NCBI GenBank assembly: GCA_902596365.1
Contig: CACJTT010000001.1
Coordinates: 1 to 64,000, forward strand
Source: an uncultured Alphaproteobacteria bacterium
GTDB taxonomy: Bacteria; Pseudomonadota; Alphaproteobacteria; HIMB59; GCA-002718135
Direction of reading: 5' to 3'
Length of the DNA stretch: 64,000 nt
In this document: positions 1-15,549 of the stretch, one piece after another
Numbering within the stretch: the first letter of the stretch is position 1
Layout of the letters: the number at the start of each line of letters is the position of its first letter
The notes under the pieces: model-generated
Databases searched by the model: none
What the model was told of the DNA's origin: nothing
What the model saw: only the letters and a program-made list of their open reading frames with translations
Position numbers and translations under genes: made by a program

Positions 1-5118
<5,118 letters not shown>

Positions 5119-5132
5119 TTTGCATATATTTC

Positions 5133-5161
5133 TTGACTTTCTAGCTCTCAATTAATAAAGA
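5133..5161 (+). promoter_or_regulatory. Candidate promoter of rpsL (str operon)
   Basis: TTGACT at 5133-5138 matches the sigma70 -35 consensus in five of six bases. TAAAGA, 17 bp downstream at 5156-5161, is a weak -10. It lies in the roughly 100-bp rpoC-rpsL gap. The same 9-mer TTGACTTTC recurs in the gap before rpsM, which raises confidence that it is functional. Confidence 0.5.
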
Positions 5162-5220
5162 CCTGCTACTTTTGTTGATGGTCGTGGAAAATTAATTCCA
5201 AACACTTAGCAAGGAAAAAT

Positions 5221-5592
5221 ATGCCAACTATAAACCAGTTAGTAAGAAAAGGAAGAAAAGCTCAGAAAAAAAGGAACAAAGTTCCTGCTTTAGGCGCTTG
5301 TCCTCAAAAAAGAGGCGTTTGCACAAGAGTTTATACAACAACACCAAAAAAACCTAACTCTGCTTTACGTAAGGTGGCAAGAGTTAAGTTGACTAATGGT
5401 CAGGAAGTTTCTGCATACATACCTGGAGAGGGCCATAATCTTCAAGAGCATTCTGTTGTTTTGCTTAGAGGTGGAAGAGTAAAGGATTTACCTGGTGTTA
5501 GATATCACATTTTAAGAGGTACTTTAGACACGCAGGGTGTTAGTGCAAGAAAACAAAGACGCTCTTTATACGGCGCAAAAAAACCTAAATAA
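5221..5592 (+). CDS. rpsL: 30S ribosomal protein S12
   Basis: Decoding-centre protein of the small subunit, 123 aa, full length. The conserved loops [12 protein letters not shown] (residues 40-51) and [10 protein letters not shown] (91-100) are present. K43, the position whose substitution confers streptomycin resistance in other bacteria, is the wild-type lysine. The start is the ATG just after an AAGGA-like ribosome binding site. It is the first gene of the str cluster, after a gap that carries a promoter candidate. Confidence 0.98.
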   Translation: MPTINQLVRKGRKAQKKRNKVPALGACPQKRGVCTRVYTTTPKKPNSALRKVARVKLTNGQEVSAYIPGEGHNLQEHSVVLLRGGRVKDLPGVRYHILRGTLDTQGVSARKQRRSLYGAKKPK

Positions 5593-5594
5593 AT

Positions 5595-6065
5595 ATGTCT
5601 AGAAGAAGAGCTGCAGAAAAAAGAATTGTGTTACCCGACCATAAATACAAAGATATTATTCTTGCTAAATTTATGAATAGGATAATGATTGATGGAAAAA
5701 AATCTGTATCAGAAAAAATAGTATATGGTGCTTTTGACATTTTATCAGAAAAAACTGAAAAAAGTCCAATTGATTTTTTTCATGAAGCACTTAACAATGT
5801 CAAGCCAAGTCTTGAAGTAAGATCAAGAAGAGTTGGTGGTGCTACGTACCAAGTACCGATGGAGGTGCGACCTAGAAGAGCGCAAACACTTGCAATGAAA
5901 TGGATAGTTGACTCAGCTATTAAAAGGAATGAAAAAACTATGCGAGAAAGAGTTGCGAATGAAATCTTTGATGCATTTAACAATAAAGGTAACTCAGTAA
6001 AAAAACGAGAAGAGACTCATAAAATGGCTGAAGCAAACAGAGCTTTTTCTCATTTTAGGTGGTAG
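5595..6065 (+). CDS. rpsG: 30S ribosomal protein S7
   Basis: Primary 16S rRNA-binding protein that nucleates assembly of the small-subunit head. It has 156 aa, the standard bacterial length. The conserved motifs [18 protein letters not shown] and [15 protein letters not shown] are visible, the latter at the C terminus. It starts 2 nt after the rpsL stop and is followed 6 nt later by fusA, the usual str-operon order. Confidence 0.98.
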   Translation: MSRRRAAEKRIVLPDHKYKDIILAKFMNRIMIDGKKSVSEKIVYGAFDILSEKTEKSPIDFFHEALNNVKPSLEVRSRRVGGATYQVPMEVRPRRAQTLAMKWIVDSAIKRNEKTMRERVANEIFDAFNNKGNSVKKREETHKMAEANRAFSHFRW

Positions 6066-6071
6066 TATAAT

Positions 6072-8150
6072 ATGTCAAGAACTCATGATTTAGAAAAATA
6101 TAGAAACATAGGAATCATGGCTCATATTGATGCTGGTAAAACCACAACCACAGAAAGAATTTTATATTATACAGGTAAATCTCACAAAATTGGTGAAGTT
6201 CACGATGGTGCCGCAACTATGGATTGGATGGAGCAGGAACAAGAAAGGGGAATTACAATCACATCTGCTGCAACAACTTGTTTTTGGAATGACCATAGAG
6301 TAAATATAATTGATACTCCAGGACACGTTGATTTTACAATCGAAGTTGAGAGATCTCTTAAAGTACTTGATGGAGCTGTTGCAGTATTTGATGGTGTTGC
6401 TGGAGTTGAGCCACAATCAGAAACTGTATGGCGCCAAGCTGATAAATATAATGTTCCTAGAATGTGTTTTATAAACAAACTAGATAGAACTGGAGCAAAT
6501 TTTTTTATGTGTGTAGATATGATACCTGAGAGATTAGGTTCTTATCCACTTGTATTACAACTCCCGATTGGCATTGAAAGTGGCTTAAAGGGTGTAGTTG
6601 ATTTAGTATCAAATAATGCTATCGTATGGCATGATGAAAGTCTTGGGGCAAAATTTGATATTGTTGAAATACCAGATGATTTAAAGGAACAGTCCAAAGA
6701 GTATAGAGAAAAATTAATTGAAAAAGCAGTTGAAGAAGATGACACAATTATGGAGTCATACTTAGATGGTAATGAGCCTTCAATTGAGGATTTAAAAAAA
6801 TGTATTAGAAAAGGAACAATTAATGGTTCATTTGTTCCTGTTTTAACAGGTTCGGCATTTAAAAATAAAGGAGTACAACCTTTACTTGATGCAGTAATAG
6901 ATTACATGCCATCACCCATTGATGTAGCAAGCGTTCGTGGGGTAGATGTTGATGATGATTCAAAAGAACTTACTAGAAAATGTGATGATAGTGAACCTTT
7001 TAGTGCTTTGGCATTTAAAATTATGACAGATCCTTTTGTAGGTAGTTTGACATTCACTAGAATTTATTCTGGAACTATTAATACAAAAGATACTGTTCTA
7101 AATTCTAACTCAGGAAAAAAAGAAAATATTGGTAGAATGCTTTTAATGCATGCAAATAACAGGGAAGAAATTAAAACTGCAAATGCTGGTGATATAGTAG
7201 CACTTGTTGGCTTAAAAGATGTAACAACGGGTGAGACATTGTGCTCAGTTAATGAACCTATTGTTTTAGAGAGAATGGATTTCCCTGATCCTGTAATTGA
7301 AGTTGCAGTTGAGCCAAAAACAAAAGCAGATCATGAAAAAATGGGCACGGCTCTTGGTAGACTAGCTCAGGAAGACCCAAGCTTTAGAGTAACAACTGAT
7401 CATGAGAGTGGTCAGACAATTATTAAAGGAATGGGTGAGCTTCATCTAGAAATATTGGTAGATAGAATGAAAAGAGAGTTTAAAGTAGAAGCTAATGTAG
7501 GAGCACCACAAGTTGCTTATAGAGAGACAATTTCCAGCTCATTTGATGTTGACTATACTCATAAAAAACAATCAGGTGGAGCAGGACAATTCGCAAGGGT
7601 AAAAATAACTTTTGATCCTGGTGAGCCAGGTAGTGGATACGAATTTGTTAATAAAATAAAAGGTGGAAATATCCCTACTGAACTTATACCTGGAGTGGAA
7701 AAAGGGTTAGTCGCGCAACAACAGACGGGTGTTATGGCTGGATTTCCTTGTATAGACTTTAAAGCAACTTTAACTGATGGAGCTTATCATGATGTAGATT
7801 CAAGTGTTCTCGCTTTTGAAATTGCTGCAAGAGCTGCATTTAGAGAGGGTATTTCGAAAGCAAATCCTGTTCTATTAGAGCCAATGATGAAAGTTGAAGT
7901 AGTAACCCCTGAAGAATACATGGGTGATGTTATAGGTGATTTGAACAGCAGAAGGGGACAAGTACAGGAGATGTCAACCAGAGGAAATGCAAATGTTGTT
8001 GATGCAATGGTACCTCTTGCAAATATGTTTGGTTATGTAAACAATCTTAGATCTTTAACACAAGGTAGAGCAAACTACTCAATGCAGTTTGATCATTATG
8101 AGCAGGTGCCATCAAATGTTGCAGATGAAGTAAAGGCAAAATTAGCATAA
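6072..8150 (+). CDS. fusA: Elongation factor G
   Basis: Translocation GTPase, 692 aa. The G-domain motifs are intact: [15 protein letters not shown] (G1, near residue 17), the [11 protein letters not shown] switch region, DTPGHVDF (G3) and NKLDR (G4). Domains II-V follow, with the [16 protein letters not shown] loop of domain IV. Its TAA stop shares an A with the ATG of rpsJ (TAATG), so the str operon runs straight into the S10 operon with no tuf gene between them. That differs from the usual alphaproteobacterial fusA-tuf-rpsJ order. Confidence 0.99.
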   Translation: MSRTHDLEKYRNIGIMAHIDAGKTTTTERILYYTGKSHKIGEVHDGAATMDWMEQEQERGITITSAATTCFWNDHRVNIIDTPGHVDFTIEVERSLKVLDGAVAVFDGVAGVEPQSETVWRQADKYNVPRMCFINKLDRTGANFFMCVDMIPERLGSYPLVLQLPIGIESGLKGVVDLVSNNAIVWHDESLGAKFDIVEIPDDLKEQSKEYREKLIEKAVEEDDTIMESYLDGNEPSIEDLKKCIRKGTINGSFVPVLTGSAFKNKGVQPLLDAVIDYMPSPIDVASVRGVDVDDDSKELTRKCDDSEPFSALAFKIMTDPFVGSLTFTRIYSGTINTKDTVLNSNSGKKENIGRMLLMHANNREEIKTANAGDIVALVGLKDVTTGETLCSVNEPIVLERMDFPDPVIEVAVEPKTKADHEKMGTALGRLAQEDPSFRVTTDHESGQTIIKGMGELHLEILVDRMKREFKVEANVGAPQVAYRETISSSFDVDYTHKKQSGGAGQFARVKITFDPGEPGSGYEFVNKIKGGNIPTELIPGVEKGLVAQQQTGVMAGFPCIDFKATLTDGAYHDVDSSVLAFEIAARAAFREGISKANPVLLEPMMKVEVVTPEEYMGDVIGDLNSRRGQVQEMSTRGNANVVDAMVPLANMFGYVNNLRSLTQGRANYSMQFDHYEQVPSNVADEVKAKLA

Positions 8151-8458
8151 TGGATTCTCAAAATATTAGGATTAGATTAAGAGCTTTTGACAATAAGCTT
8201 TTAGATAATAGTACTGTTGAAATAATTAATACGGCAAAAAGAACTGGCGCAAAGGTAAAAGGACCAATACCTTTACCAACTAGATTTGAAAAATTTACTG
8301 TCAATAAGTCTCCACACGTAGATAAAAAAAGTCGTGATCAGTTTGAAATAAGAACACACAATAGGTTAATAGATATTATCGATCCAACCCCACAAACAGT
8401 TGATGCATTAATGAAACTTGATTTATCAGCTGGTGTAGAGGTAGATATAAAGATTTAG
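8150..8458 (+). CDS. rpsJ: 30S ribosomal protein S10
   Basis: Small-subunit head protein, also known as NusE, a partner in antitermination. It has 102 aa, full length. The N-terminal [16 protein letters not shown] and the KGPIPLPTR loop are typical. The start codon overlaps the fusA stop by one base, so it depends on translation of fusA. It opens the S10 gene block. Confidence 0.98.
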   Translation: MDSQNIRIRLRAFDNKLLDNSTVEIINTAKRTGAKVKGPIPLPTRFEKFTVNKSPHVDKKSRDQFEIRTHNRLIDIIDPTPQTVDALMKLDLSAGVEVDIKI

Positions 8459-8460
8459 AT

Positions 8461-9108
8461 ATGAAAAAAAGAACTGGTTTAATTGCAACTAAAATTGGAA
8501 ATAGCTCATACTTCAGTGAGAATGGGAACGTAATTCCTGTCACTGTACTTAAAGTTGATGAATGTATTGTATCAAATATTAAAACTTTAGAAAAAGATGG
8601 TTATTCTTCAGTTCAATTAGTTTCAATAGATGGAAAATCTGATATTAAAAAAATAAAAAAACCTCAACAAAAATTATTTGCAAATATAAAATCAGATCCA
8701 AAAAAAATTATTAAAGAGTTTAGAATTGATCCAGAAAATAAATTAGAAATTGGAACAAAATTAAATGTATCTCATTTTAAAAAAGACCAATATGTTGATG
8801 TTACATCTAAATCAATAGGTAAGGGTTTTGCTGGAGCAATGAAGAGACACAACTTTGGTGGACTAAGAGCGTCTCATGGTGTTTCAATATCTCACAGATC
8901 TCATGGTTCTACTGGTCAAAATCAGGATCCAGGAAAAGTGTTCAAAGGAAAAAAAATGGCAGGACACATGGGAGCAAAAAAAGTAACTAAACAAAATCTA
9001 AAAGTCATTGATGTGGATCAAGAAAATAAGATTCTTATAATTAATGGGTCTATTCCAGGAAGAAAAAATTCGGTTGTTTTTGTAAATGACTCAGTAAAGA
9101 AAAATTAA
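8461..9108 (+). CDS. rplC: 50S ribosomal protein L3
   Basis: Early-assembling 23S rRNA-binding protein, 215 aa. The long internal loop that reaches the peptidyl-transferase region shows as KGFAGAMKRHNFGG followed by RASHGVSISHRSHGSTGQ. The C-terminal VKGSIPG-like element is present as IINGSIPGRKNSVV. It starts 2 nt after rpsJ and is followed 2 nt later by rplD. Confidence 0.98.
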   Translation: MKKRTGLIATKIGNSSYFSENGNVIPVTVLKVDECIVSNIKTLEKDGYSSVQLVSIDGKSDIKKIKKPQQKLFANIKSDPKKIIKEFRIDPENKLEIGTKLNVSHFKKDQYVDVTSKSIGKGFAGAMKRHNFGGLRASHGVSISHRSHGSTGQNQDPGKVFKGKKMAGHMGAKKVTKQNLKVIDVDQENKILIINGSIPGRKNSVVFVNDSVKKN

Positions 9109-9110
9109 AG

Positions 9111-9734
9111 ATGAAAAAACAAGTTGTTAATCTAGAGAATAAAAAAGTAAAAGATTTAGATATTAATACCAACATTTTTGGTATTAAACTTTTGCCAGAT
9201 ATCATTCATCAATATATTAGATATCAAAATGCAAAATCAAGACAAGGCACTCATAAAACTAAATCTAGATCTGAAGTAAACGGAAGAGCAAAAAAACCTT
9301 TTGCCCAAAAAGGAACTGGCAATGCAAGGCAAGGTAGTAGTAAGCCTCCACACTTTAGAGGTGGAGCAATATCCATGGGACCTGTTCAAAGAGATCATTC
9401 ATTTTCACTAAATAAAAAAGAAAAAAAACTAGCTTTAAAATCTGCACTATCCTCAAAGTTACTTGAAGACAATATTATATTCTTAGACACTTTAGAAATT
9501 AAAAATCATAAAACAAAAGAGCTAGTCACCAAACTTAGTAATTTTAATTTTAATACTGCATTGTTTGTTTACGGAGATGAAAAAATTGATGATAATTTTA
9601 AAAAAGCATCTTCAAATATACCTCATGTTTCAATTCTTAGTTGTAGTGGAATAAACGTTAAGGATTTAATTTCAAATCATAAAATTTTTATTGATGAAAA
9701 ATCAATAGATCAAATAACTAAAAGATTATCATGA
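9111..9734 (+). CDS. rplD: 50S ribosomal protein L4
   Basis: 23S rRNA-binding protein lining the exit tunnel, 207 aa. The extended loop motif SRQGTHKTKSRSEVNG and KPFAQKGTGNARQGS are characteristic. In enterobacteria L4 autoregulates the S10 operon; no S10 leader region exists here, because rpsJ is fused directly to fusA, so that control is not expected. It overlaps rplW by 4 nt. Confidence 0.97.
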   Translation: MKKQVVNLENKKVKDLDINTNIFGIKLLPDIIHQYIRYQNAKSRQGTHKTKSRSEVNGRAKKPFAQKGTGNARQGSSKPPHFRGGAISMGPVQRDHSFSLNKKEKKLALKSALSSKLLEDNIIFLDTLEIKNHKTKELVTKLSNFNFNTALFVYGDEKIDDNFKKASSNIPHVSILSCSGINVKDLISNHKIFIDEKSIDQITKRLS

Positions 9735-10045
9735 AAATAAAGAAAACAATATCTGATGAAAAAGCATTTAGTATTATCCATAAACCTATGTTGACAGAGA
9801 AATCAACAAACCTTAATCAATTTAATCAATATACGTTTGTAGTTGATAAAAACTCTAATGCTCATGAAATTCAACAAGCAATTGAAAAAATATTTAAAGT
9901 TAAAGTTACTAAAATAAATACTGCTATAATTAGAGGTAAAGTTAAATCTTTTAAAGGAAATATCGGATACAAAAAAGATTTAAAAAAAGCAATTGTTACT
10001 CTGGCAGATGGGAATACAATTGATTCTTCATTGGAGATCAAATAA
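9731..10045 (+). CDS. rplW: 50S ribosomal protein L23
   Basis: Protein at the tunnel exit and docking site for SRP and trigger factor, 104 aa. The core [11 protein letters not shown] and [19 protein letters not shown] are typical of L23. It overlaps rplD by 4 nt (ATGA) and rplB by one base (TAATG). It is slightly lysine-rich, like its neighbours. Confidence 0.96.
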   Translation: MKIKKTISDEKAFSIIHKPMLTEKSTNLNQFNQYTFVVDKNSNAHEIQQAIEKIFKVKVTKINTAIIRGKVKSFKGNIGYKKDLKKAIVTLADGNTIDSSLEIK

Positions 10046-10866
10046 TGTTGATAAAACTTAAACCTAATACGCCAGGCCAGAGAGGAACAGTTTTAGTATC
10101 CAAAAAACATTTATCAAAAGACAAGCCTTATAAAACACTTACAAAATCAAAACATTCAACTGGGGGAAGAAATAATCAAGGGAGAATTACATCAAGAAGA
10201 ATGGGTGGTGGAGTAAAGAGAAAATATAGAATTATTGATTTTAAAAGAAATAAATTTGATATTAATGCTGAAGTTATTAGGAACGAATATGATCCTAATA
10301 GATCTTCATTTATTTCACTTATAAAGTACGAAGACGGTGAATTCAGGTATATTTTGTCTCCTAAAAATATATCTGTGGGTGATAAAGTTTCTTCAGGAAT
10401 GAATGTGGAAATTAAAGATGGAAACTGCCTTCCACTTAAAAATATACCTATTGGTACATATGTTCATAATATTGAATTAAAGCCAGGTGCTGGAGGACAA
10501 TTAGTAAGATCTGCAGGAACATCTGCACAAATTGTTTCTAAAGAAGATCTATATGTGCAAATAAAATTAGTTTCAGGTGAGATAAGATTGATAAATAAAA
10601 ATTCTATGGCTACTGTCGGCGTTTTATCAAATCCAGACAACAAAAATATTAAACTTGGTAAAGCTGGTAGAAAAAGATATTTAGGATCGAGGCCAAAAGT
10701 TAGAGGTGTAGTTATGAACCCTGTAGACCACCCTCATGGTGGTGGTGAAGGAAGAACGTCAGGGGGTAGACACCCAGTAACTCCTTGGGGCGTATCTACA
10801 AAAGGAAAGAAAACAAGAAGTAATAAAAAAACAAACACATTTATTATTAGAAGAAGGAAAAAATAA
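10045..10866 (+). CDS. rplB: 50S ribosomal protein L2
   Basis: Universally conserved 23S rRNA-binding protein needed for peptidyl-transferase activity and subunit joining, 273 aa. The C-terminal signature [18 protein letters not shown] contains the conserved histidine important for activity. Start and stop both overlap the neighbouring genes by one base. Confidence 0.98.
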   Translation: MLIKLKPNTPGQRGTVLVSKKHLSKDKPYKTLTKSKHSTGGRNNQGRITSRRMGGGVKRKYRIIDFKRNKFDINAEVIRNEYDPNRSSFISLIKYEDGEFRYILSPKNISVGDKVSSGMNVEIKDGNCLPLKNIPIGTYVHNIELKPGAGGQLVRSAGTSAQIVSKEDLYVQIKLVSGEIRLINKNSMATVGVLSNPDNKNIKLGKAGRKRYLGSRPKVRGVVMNPVDHPHGGGEGRTSGGRHPVTPWGVSTKGKKTRSNKKTNTFIIRRRKK

Positions 10867-11144
10867 TGGCAAGATCAGTTTGGAAAGGACCGTTTGTTGA
10901 TATTAATTTGCTAAAAAAAGCAGAGAAAGTATCTGAATCAGGTAGAAAAGAAGTTATTAAAACTTGGTCTAGAAGATCAACTATCCTTCCTCAATTTGTT
11001 GGGTTAACATTTGGCGTATATAATGGTCAAAAATTCGTACCTGTAAACGTAAGTGAGCATATGGTGGGACATAAATTTGGAGAGTTTTCACCAACTAGAA
11101 ACTTTAAAGGTCACACTGCTGCAGATAAGAAAGCTGGTAAATAG
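10866..11144 (+). CDS. rpsS: 30S ribosomal protein S19
   Basis: Small-subunit head protein, 92 aa, full length. [10 protein letters not shown] at the N terminus and [17 protein letters not shown] near the C terminus are family signatures. It overlaps rplB by one base. Confidence 0.98.
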   Translation: MARSVWKGPFVDINLLKKAEKVSESGRKEVIKTWSRRSTILPQFVGLTFGVYNGQKFVPVNVSEHMVGHKFGEFSPTRNFKGHTAADKKAGK

Positions 11145-11147
11145 GAT

Positions 11148-11516
11148 ATGGCTTTGGAAAATACATCAATAGCAAAAGACAACACAATCAGAGTTAGTCA
11201 GCTAAAACTTGCAAATATAACTAGATTAATTGTTAATCAAAAGGTTAATAAGGCAGTTGAACAATTACAATTCTCAAATAAGAGAATTTCACAAAATGTT
11301 TTAAAGGTATTAAATTCTGCAATTGCAAATGCTGAAAACAATAAGCAACTAGACATTGATAACTTATATGTAAAAGAAGCATATGTTGGTAAAAGTTTAA
11401 GTATGAAAAGGTTTCGCCCAAGAGCAAAAGGTAGAGCTTCTTCAATTTTAAAACCTTTTAGCAAGTTAACTATAATATTAGAAGAAAGAACAACTAATAA
11501 AGAAGGAAAAAAATAA
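11148..11516 (+). CDS. rplV: 50S ribosomal protein L22
   Basis: Exit-tunnel protein, 122 aa. The beta-hairpin that reaches into the tunnel is seen as [16 protein letters not shown]. The core helix region [14 protein letters not shown] is typical. It follows rpsS by 3 nt and precedes rpsC by 2 nt. Confidence 0.97.
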   Translation: MALENTSIAKDNTIRVSQLKLANITRLIVNQKVNKAVEQLQFSNKRISQNVLKVLNSAIANAENNKQLDIDNLYVKEAYVGKSLSMKRFRPRAKGRASSILKPFSKLTIILEERTTNKEGKK

Positions 11517-11518
11517 CT

Positions 11519-12196
11519 ATGGGACAAAAAGTTAATCCAAACGGTATAAGATTAGGAATTAATAAAACTTGGTCATCTAGATGGTTTTCAAATTCTGAAT
11601 ATTCAAAACTACTTCATCAAGATTTAGAAATTAAGAAATTTGTTGAAAAAAAATTAAAAAATGCCAGTGTTTCAAAAGTTAATATTGAAAGAGCTGCAAA
11701 AAAATTGAGGATTTCAATTTATAGTTCTAGACCAGGTATCATTATTGGAAAAAAAGGAGCAGACATAGAAAGTCTCAAAAAAAGATTATCATCCCTATCA
11801 AATTTAGAAGTCTTTCTTGATATTAAAGAAGTTAGAAAACCAGAAGTTGAAGCTAAGTTAGTTGCTGAAAATATAGCATCACAGCTTGAAAGACGTATTT
11901 CTTTTAGAAGAGCTATGAAAAAAGCTGTCCAATCATCTATGAGATTAGGTGCTAAGGGAGTAAAAGTTGTTTGTAGTGGAAGGTTGGGTGGTGCAGAAAT
12001 TGCAAGAACAGAAAAGTATCACGAAGGAAGTGTTCCGCTCCATACTCTTAGAAGTGATATAGACTATGCTCAGGCAGAGGCAGAAACTACATATGGTATA
12101 TGTGGAATAAAAGTTTGGATTAATAAAGGTGAAATACTTGCAAAAGATCCTTACGCAAGTGAAAAAAAACAAATTGAAATGGGAAGTGTAAGATAA
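11519..12196 (+). CDS. rpsC: 30S ribosomal protein S3
   Basis: Protein at the mRNA entry site with helicase activity on incoming mRNA, 225 aa. The N-terminal [13 protein letters not shown] is typical. A KH type-2 RNA-binding loop ([18 protein letters not shown]) lies near residue 75. The conserved C-terminal [21 protein letters not shown] segment is present. Its stop overlaps the rplP start by one base. Confidence 0.98.
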   Translation: MGQKVNPNGIRLGINKTWSSRWFSNSEYSKLLHQDLEIKKFVEKKLKNASVSKVNIERAAKKLRISIYSSRPGIIIGKKGADIESLKKRLSSLSNLEVFLDIKEVRKPEVEAKLVAENIASQLERRISFRRAMKKAVQSSMRLGAKGVKVVCSGRLGGAEIARTEKYHEGSVPLHTLRSDIDYAQAEAETTYGICGIKVWINKGEILAKDPYASEKKQIEMGSVR

Positions 12197-12612
12197 TGAA
12201 TATGCTATCTCCTAAAAAGACTAAATTTAGAAAACAGTTTAAAGGAAGAATTCATGGTAATGCTAAAGGTAATTATGCTCTGAATTATGGTAGCTTTGGA
12301 CTTAAAGCAATGCAACCAGAAAGAATAACTTCTAGACAAATTGAGTCTGCTAGAAAAGCAATTACAAGATATTTAAAAAGGGCAGGTAAAATGTGGATTA
12401 GAATATTTCCAGATGTTCCTGTTTCCAAAAAACCTGCGGAGGTAAGAATGGGTAAAGGAAAAGGATCAAATGAATATTGGGCTTGCCGCGTTAAACCTGG
12501 AAGAATTATGTTTGAGATAGATGGTGTAAATGTTGCCGATGCTAAAAAGGCAATGACATTAGCAGCTGCAAAATTACCAATAAAATGTAAATTTGTTGAG
12601 AGAAATATATGA
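12196..12612 (+). CDS. rplP: 50S ribosomal protein L16
   Basis: Large-subunit protein near the A-site tRNA elbow, 138 aa. Motifs: [15 protein letters not shown] at the N terminus, and [20 protein letters not shown], where the arginine modified by hydroxylation in some bacteria lies. Two Met codons occur at the start (MNM); the first gives the overlap with rpsC. Confidence 0.97.
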   Translation: MNMLSPKKTKFRKQFKGRIHGNAKGNYALNYGSFGLKAMQPERITSRQIESARKAITRYLKRAGKMWIRIFPDVPVSKKPAEVRMGKGKGSNEYWACRVKPGRIMFEIDGVNVADAKKAMTLAAAKLPIKCKFVERNI

Positions 12613-12809
12613 TAGAAAAAAAATCAAAAAATACAGATTTAAGCAAAATAAGAGCAGAAGTTATTGCTCTAAAAAAAACGATTATGAATTTTAAATTTCA
12701 GAAATCTACTGGACAATTAGAAAAAACTTCTGAAATAAAAAAAACTAGATTAAAAATAGCTAGGCTTAAAACAAATATCACAAAAATTTTAGGAGACCAA
12801 AATGCCTAA
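12609..12809 (+). CDS. rpmC: 50S ribosomal protein L29
   Basis: Small helical tunnel-exit protein, 66 aa. The family pattern is visible: [10 protein letters not shown]-like segment, then [15 protein letters not shown] and [13 protein letters not shown]. It overlaps rplP by 4 nt and rpsQ by 8 nt. Confidence 0.95.
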   Translation: MIEKKSKNTDLSKIRAEVIALKKTIMNFKFQKSTGQLEKTSEIKKTRLKIARLKTNITKILGDQNA

Positions 12810-13047
12810 AAGAATATTGTCTGGAACTGTCATTTCATCAAACTCTAATAAAACAATTGTTGTTAAGGTTACTAGAAGAGTTAAGCATAAATTATATAAA
12901 AAAATTATTAGTTTATCTAAAAATTACCATGTACATGATGAGGATAATGAATTTAAAAATGGTGATACAGTTAGTATAATTGAATCAAAACCAATATCAA
13001 AGTTAAAAAAATGGATTGTTTTTAATAACAAGGGTGATCATCAATGA
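12802..13047 (+). CDS. rpsQ: 30S ribosomal protein S17
   Basis: 16S rRNA-binding protein of the OB fold, 81 aa. [19 protein letters not shown] and the [16 protein letters not shown] segment are typical. The ATG is inside the end of rpmC, and the stop overlaps the rplN start by 4 nt. Confidence 0.96.
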   Translation: MPKRILSGTVISSNSNKTIVVKVTRRVKHKLYKKIISLSKNYHVHDEDNEFKNGDTVSIIESKPISKLKKWIVFNNKGDHQ

Positions 13048-13412
13048 TACAAATGCAATCAAATCTATTTGTGGCAGATAATTCTGGAGCTAGAAGGGTT
13101 CAGTGTATTAAAGTATTAGGTGGATCTAAAAGAAGATTTGCTTCGATTGGTGATATAATTGTTGTTTCTATTAAAGATGCAATCCCGCGAGCAAAAGTAA
13201 AGAAGGGTGAAGTTTTTAAAGCTGTTATAGTAAGAACATCAAAGGCTTTCAGTAGACGTGATGGTTCATCAATTAAATTTGATAAGAACGCTGCAGTTCT
13301 TTTGGATAAACAAGAAGAGCCAATTGCTACTAGAATTTTTGGTCCTGTTACAAGAGAGCTTAGAACAAAAAAATTTATGAAAATAATTAGTTTGGCTCCA
13401 GAGGTGCTTTAA
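13044..13412 (+). CDS. rplN: 50S ribosomal protein L14
   Basis: Intersubunit-bridge protein, 122 aa, exactly the usual length. The N-terminal [19 protein letters not shown] and the internal [20 protein letters not shown] are highly conserved family sequences. It overlaps rpsQ by 4 nt and abuts rplX. Confidence 0.98.
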   Translation: MIQMQSNLFVADNSGARRVQCIKVLGGSKRRFASIGDIIVVSIKDAIPRAKVKKGEVFKAVIVRTSKAFSRRDGSSIKFDKNAAVLLDKQEEPIATRIFGPVTRELRTKKFMKIISLAPEVL

Positions 13413-13730
13413 ATGAATATAAAATTTAAAATAAAAAAAGGTGACGAAGTAATTGTCTTGGCTGGTAAAGATAAAGGAAAAAAAGGTAAAATTATTAAAG
13501 TTATTCCAAAATTAAATAAAGCAATCGTTTCAGATATTAACAAAGTTAAAAAACATCAAAAACCTGGCAACAACGAACCTGGTGGGATTGTTGAAAAAGA
13601 AATGCCAATACATTTATCTAACCTAAACTTTTTTGACTCAAAGTCTAATAAGGGTGTCAGAATAGGCTTTAAGTTAAATAAAGAAGGAAAAAAATTAAGA
13701 ATCAATAAAAAAACTGGAACTGAGATTTAG
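13413..13730 (+). CDS. rplX: 50S ribosomal protein L24
   Basis: Early-assembly 23S rRNA-binding protein, 105 aa. The KOW motif GDEVIVLAGKDKGKKGKI starts near residue 10. The ATG begins on the base after the rplN stop. Confidence 0.96.
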   Translation: MNIKFKIKKGDEVIVLAGKDKGKKGKIIKVIPKLNKAIVSDINKVKKHQKPGNNEPGGIVEKEMPIHLSNLNFFDSKSNKGVRIGFKLNKEGKKLRINKKTGTEI

Positions 13731-13731
13731 T

Positions 13732-14283
13732 ATGAGCAGACTTTTAGAAAAATATAAAACAAACATAATTGATGATCTTAAGAGCAAATTAAGTGTTAAC
13801 AATATTCATCAAGTACCAAAGATCAGTAAGATTGTGCTTAATATGGGAATCGGTGATGCAAAAGATGATTCAAAACTTATTGATAAAGCACAAGAAGAGC
13901 TATCACTAATATCAGGTCAAAAAGCAATAAAAACTAAAGCGAAAAAAGCTATTGCTGGTTTTAAAATAAGAGCAGGTATGCCTCTTGGCTCTGCAGTAAC
14001 TCTAAGAAATAAAAAAATGTATGAGTTTTTAGATAGATTGGTTAACATTGCTATCCCTCGAATAAGGGATTTTAGAGGATTAAACCCAAATAGCTTTGAT
14101 GGTAGTGGTAATTACTCAATAGGTATTAAAGAACAGATTATATTCCCAGAAATTAATTATGACAAAATAGATAAAGTTCGAGGTTTAAATATTACAATTT
14201 GCACTACAGCAAAAAATAATAGTGATGCTCTAGAATTACTCAAATGTTTTAACATGCCTTTTTTAGGCGGAGAGGAAAGTTAA
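13732..14283 (+). CDS. rplE: 50S ribosomal protein L5
   Basis: 5S rRNA-binding protein that contacts the P-site tRNA, 183 aa. VPKISKIVLNMGIGDA, the KAIAGFKIRAGMPLGSAVTL stretch and RDFRGLNPNSFDGSGNYSIG are diagnostic. It follows rplX by one base. Confidence 0.98.
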   Translation: MSRLLEKYKTNIIDDLKSKLSVNNIHQVPKISKIVLNMGIGDAKDDSKLIDKAQEELSLISGQKAIKTKAKKAIAGFKIRAGMPLGSAVTLRNKKMYEFLDRLVNIAIPRIRDFRGLNPNSFDGSGNYSIGIKEQIIFPEINYDKIDKVRGLNITICTTAKNNSDALELLKCFNMPFLGGEES

Positions 14284-14288
14284 TTTAA

Positions 14289-14594
14289 ATGGCAAAATTA
14301 AGTTCAGTTCAAAAAAATCTTAATAGATTAAAGCTAATTGACAAATTTAGTAATAAAAGAAAAAATCTTAAGAAAAAAATTATGGATAAAAGTATCTCTA
14401 TTGAAGAAAGGTTAAAATTACAAAATAAATTAAATGACCTTCCTAGAAATAGTTCTAATATTCGGTACCGCAATAGATGTAAATTAACAGGAAGAACAAG
14501 AGGTGTTTATAGAAAATTTGGTCTTTCAAGAATTAAAATTAGGGAATTATCAATGTCTGGTGACTTACCAGGTATGATAAAATCTAGCTGGTAG
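14289..14594 (+). CDS. rpsN: 30S ribosomal protein S14
   Basis: Small-subunit head protein, 101 aa. It is the long, zinc-free form (no CxxC pairs). The C-terminal [19 protein letters not shown] motif is typical. It is followed by a strong GGAGGA ribosome binding site for rpsH. Confidence 0.97.
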   Translation: MAKLSSVQKNLNRLKLIDKFSNKRKNLKKKIMDKSISIEERLKLQNKLNDLPRNSSNIRYRNRCKLTGRTRGVYRKFGLSRIKIRELSMSGDLPGMIKSSW

Positions 14595-14603
14595 GAGGAA
14601 AGT

Positions 14604-15002
14604 ATGGCTTTTAATGATTCTTTATCAGATATGTTAGCAAGAATAAAAAATGCTCATATAGCAAGAAAATCAATTACTTCTTGTTATAAATCAAACCTTA
14701 ATATGAATGTATTATCAGTATTAAAAGATGAGGGTTATATAAGAGATTTTCGTGATTTAGAAGTTAGGAAAGGAATCAATTCAATACAAATTGATCTTAA
14801 ATATTTTAATGGCAATCCTGTTATCAAAAATATTAAAAGAGTTTCAAAGCCTGGTATTAGAGTTTATTCAAAAATTTCAGATTTACCTAAAACATATGGA
14901 GGTCTAGGCATATCAATTCTTTCAACTCCAATGGGTGTTATGTCAGACAACAAAGCTAGACAAAAAAATGTTGGTGGTGAAGTCTTGTGTGAGGTTTTTT
15001 AA
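14604..15002 (+). CDS. rpsH: 30S ribosomal protein S8
   Basis: Primary 16S rRNA-binding protein; in enterobacteria it also represses the spc operon. It has 132 aa. DSLSDMLARIKNAH at the N terminus and GLGISILSTPMGVMSDNKAR near the C terminus are family signatures. A clear GGAGGAAAG Shine-Dalgarno precedes the ATG, unusual for this densely overlapped cluster. Confidence 0.98.
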   Translation: MAFNDSLSDMLARIKNAHIARKSITSCYKSNLNMNVLSVLKDEGYIRDFRDLEVRKGINSIQIDLKYFNGNPVIKNIKRVSKPGIRVYSKISDLPKTYGGLGISILSTPMGVMSDNKARQKNVGGEVLCEVF

Positions 15003-15003
15003 T

Positions 15004-15537
15004 ATGTCAAGAATTGCAAAAAATAGTATAAACATATCCGATAATGTAACTTGCAAATATGAAAATGGTAATTTTTATGCAAAAGGAAAACTAGGAGAAA
15101 TGACTTTATCGGTTGATAATTTATTTAAAGTTGAAATTAAAGATAAAGAAATTTTTGTATTACCAAAAGATGATAAAGACAAACTTAATCCAAACTGGGG
15201 AACAACTAGATCTTTAGTATATAATGTCGTGCAAGGTGTTGACGTAGGTTTTACTAAAACTTTAGAGTTAAATGGTACTGGTTACAGAGCAAGTGTTTCA
15301 GGCTCTAAGTTAAAATTACAATTAGGTTTTAGTCATGACATTGATTATGATGTGCCAAAACAGGTAAAAGTTGAATGTCCTAAACAAAATATAATTAAAT
15401 TATCTAGTTTCAACAAAGAAATTCTTGGAGCTACTGCTGCAAAAATTCGATCTTATAGAAAACCAGAGCCTTTTAAAGGCAAAGGAATTAAATATGAAAA
15501 TGAATATATTTTTAGAAAAGAAGGTAAGAAAAAATAG
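15004..15537 (+). CDS. rplF: 50S ribosomal protein L6
   Basis: Two-domain protein near the factor-binding site, 177 aa from the ATG at 15004 (MSRIAKNSINI). The open frame extends 23 codons upstream into rpsH, but those residues do not resemble L6, so the later ATG is chosen. Conserved elements include GTGYRASVSGSKLKLQLGFS and the C-terminal RKPEPFKGKGIKYENE. Confidence 0.96.
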   Translation: MSRIAKNSINISDNVTCKYENGNFYAKGKLGEMTLSVDNLFKVEIKDKEIFVLPKDDKDKLNPNWGTTRSLVYNVVQGVDVGFTKTLELNGTGYRASVSGSKLKLQLGFSHDIDYDVPKQVKVECPKQNIIKLSSFNKEILGATAAKIRSYRKPEPFKGKGIKYENEYIFRKEGKKK

Positions 15538-15549
15538 CTTGGTAAAATT

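Noticed and set aside
14935-15003. Longer N terminus for rplF
   Set aside because: Translates rpsH coding sequence in another frame; L6 homology begins at the ATG at 15004.
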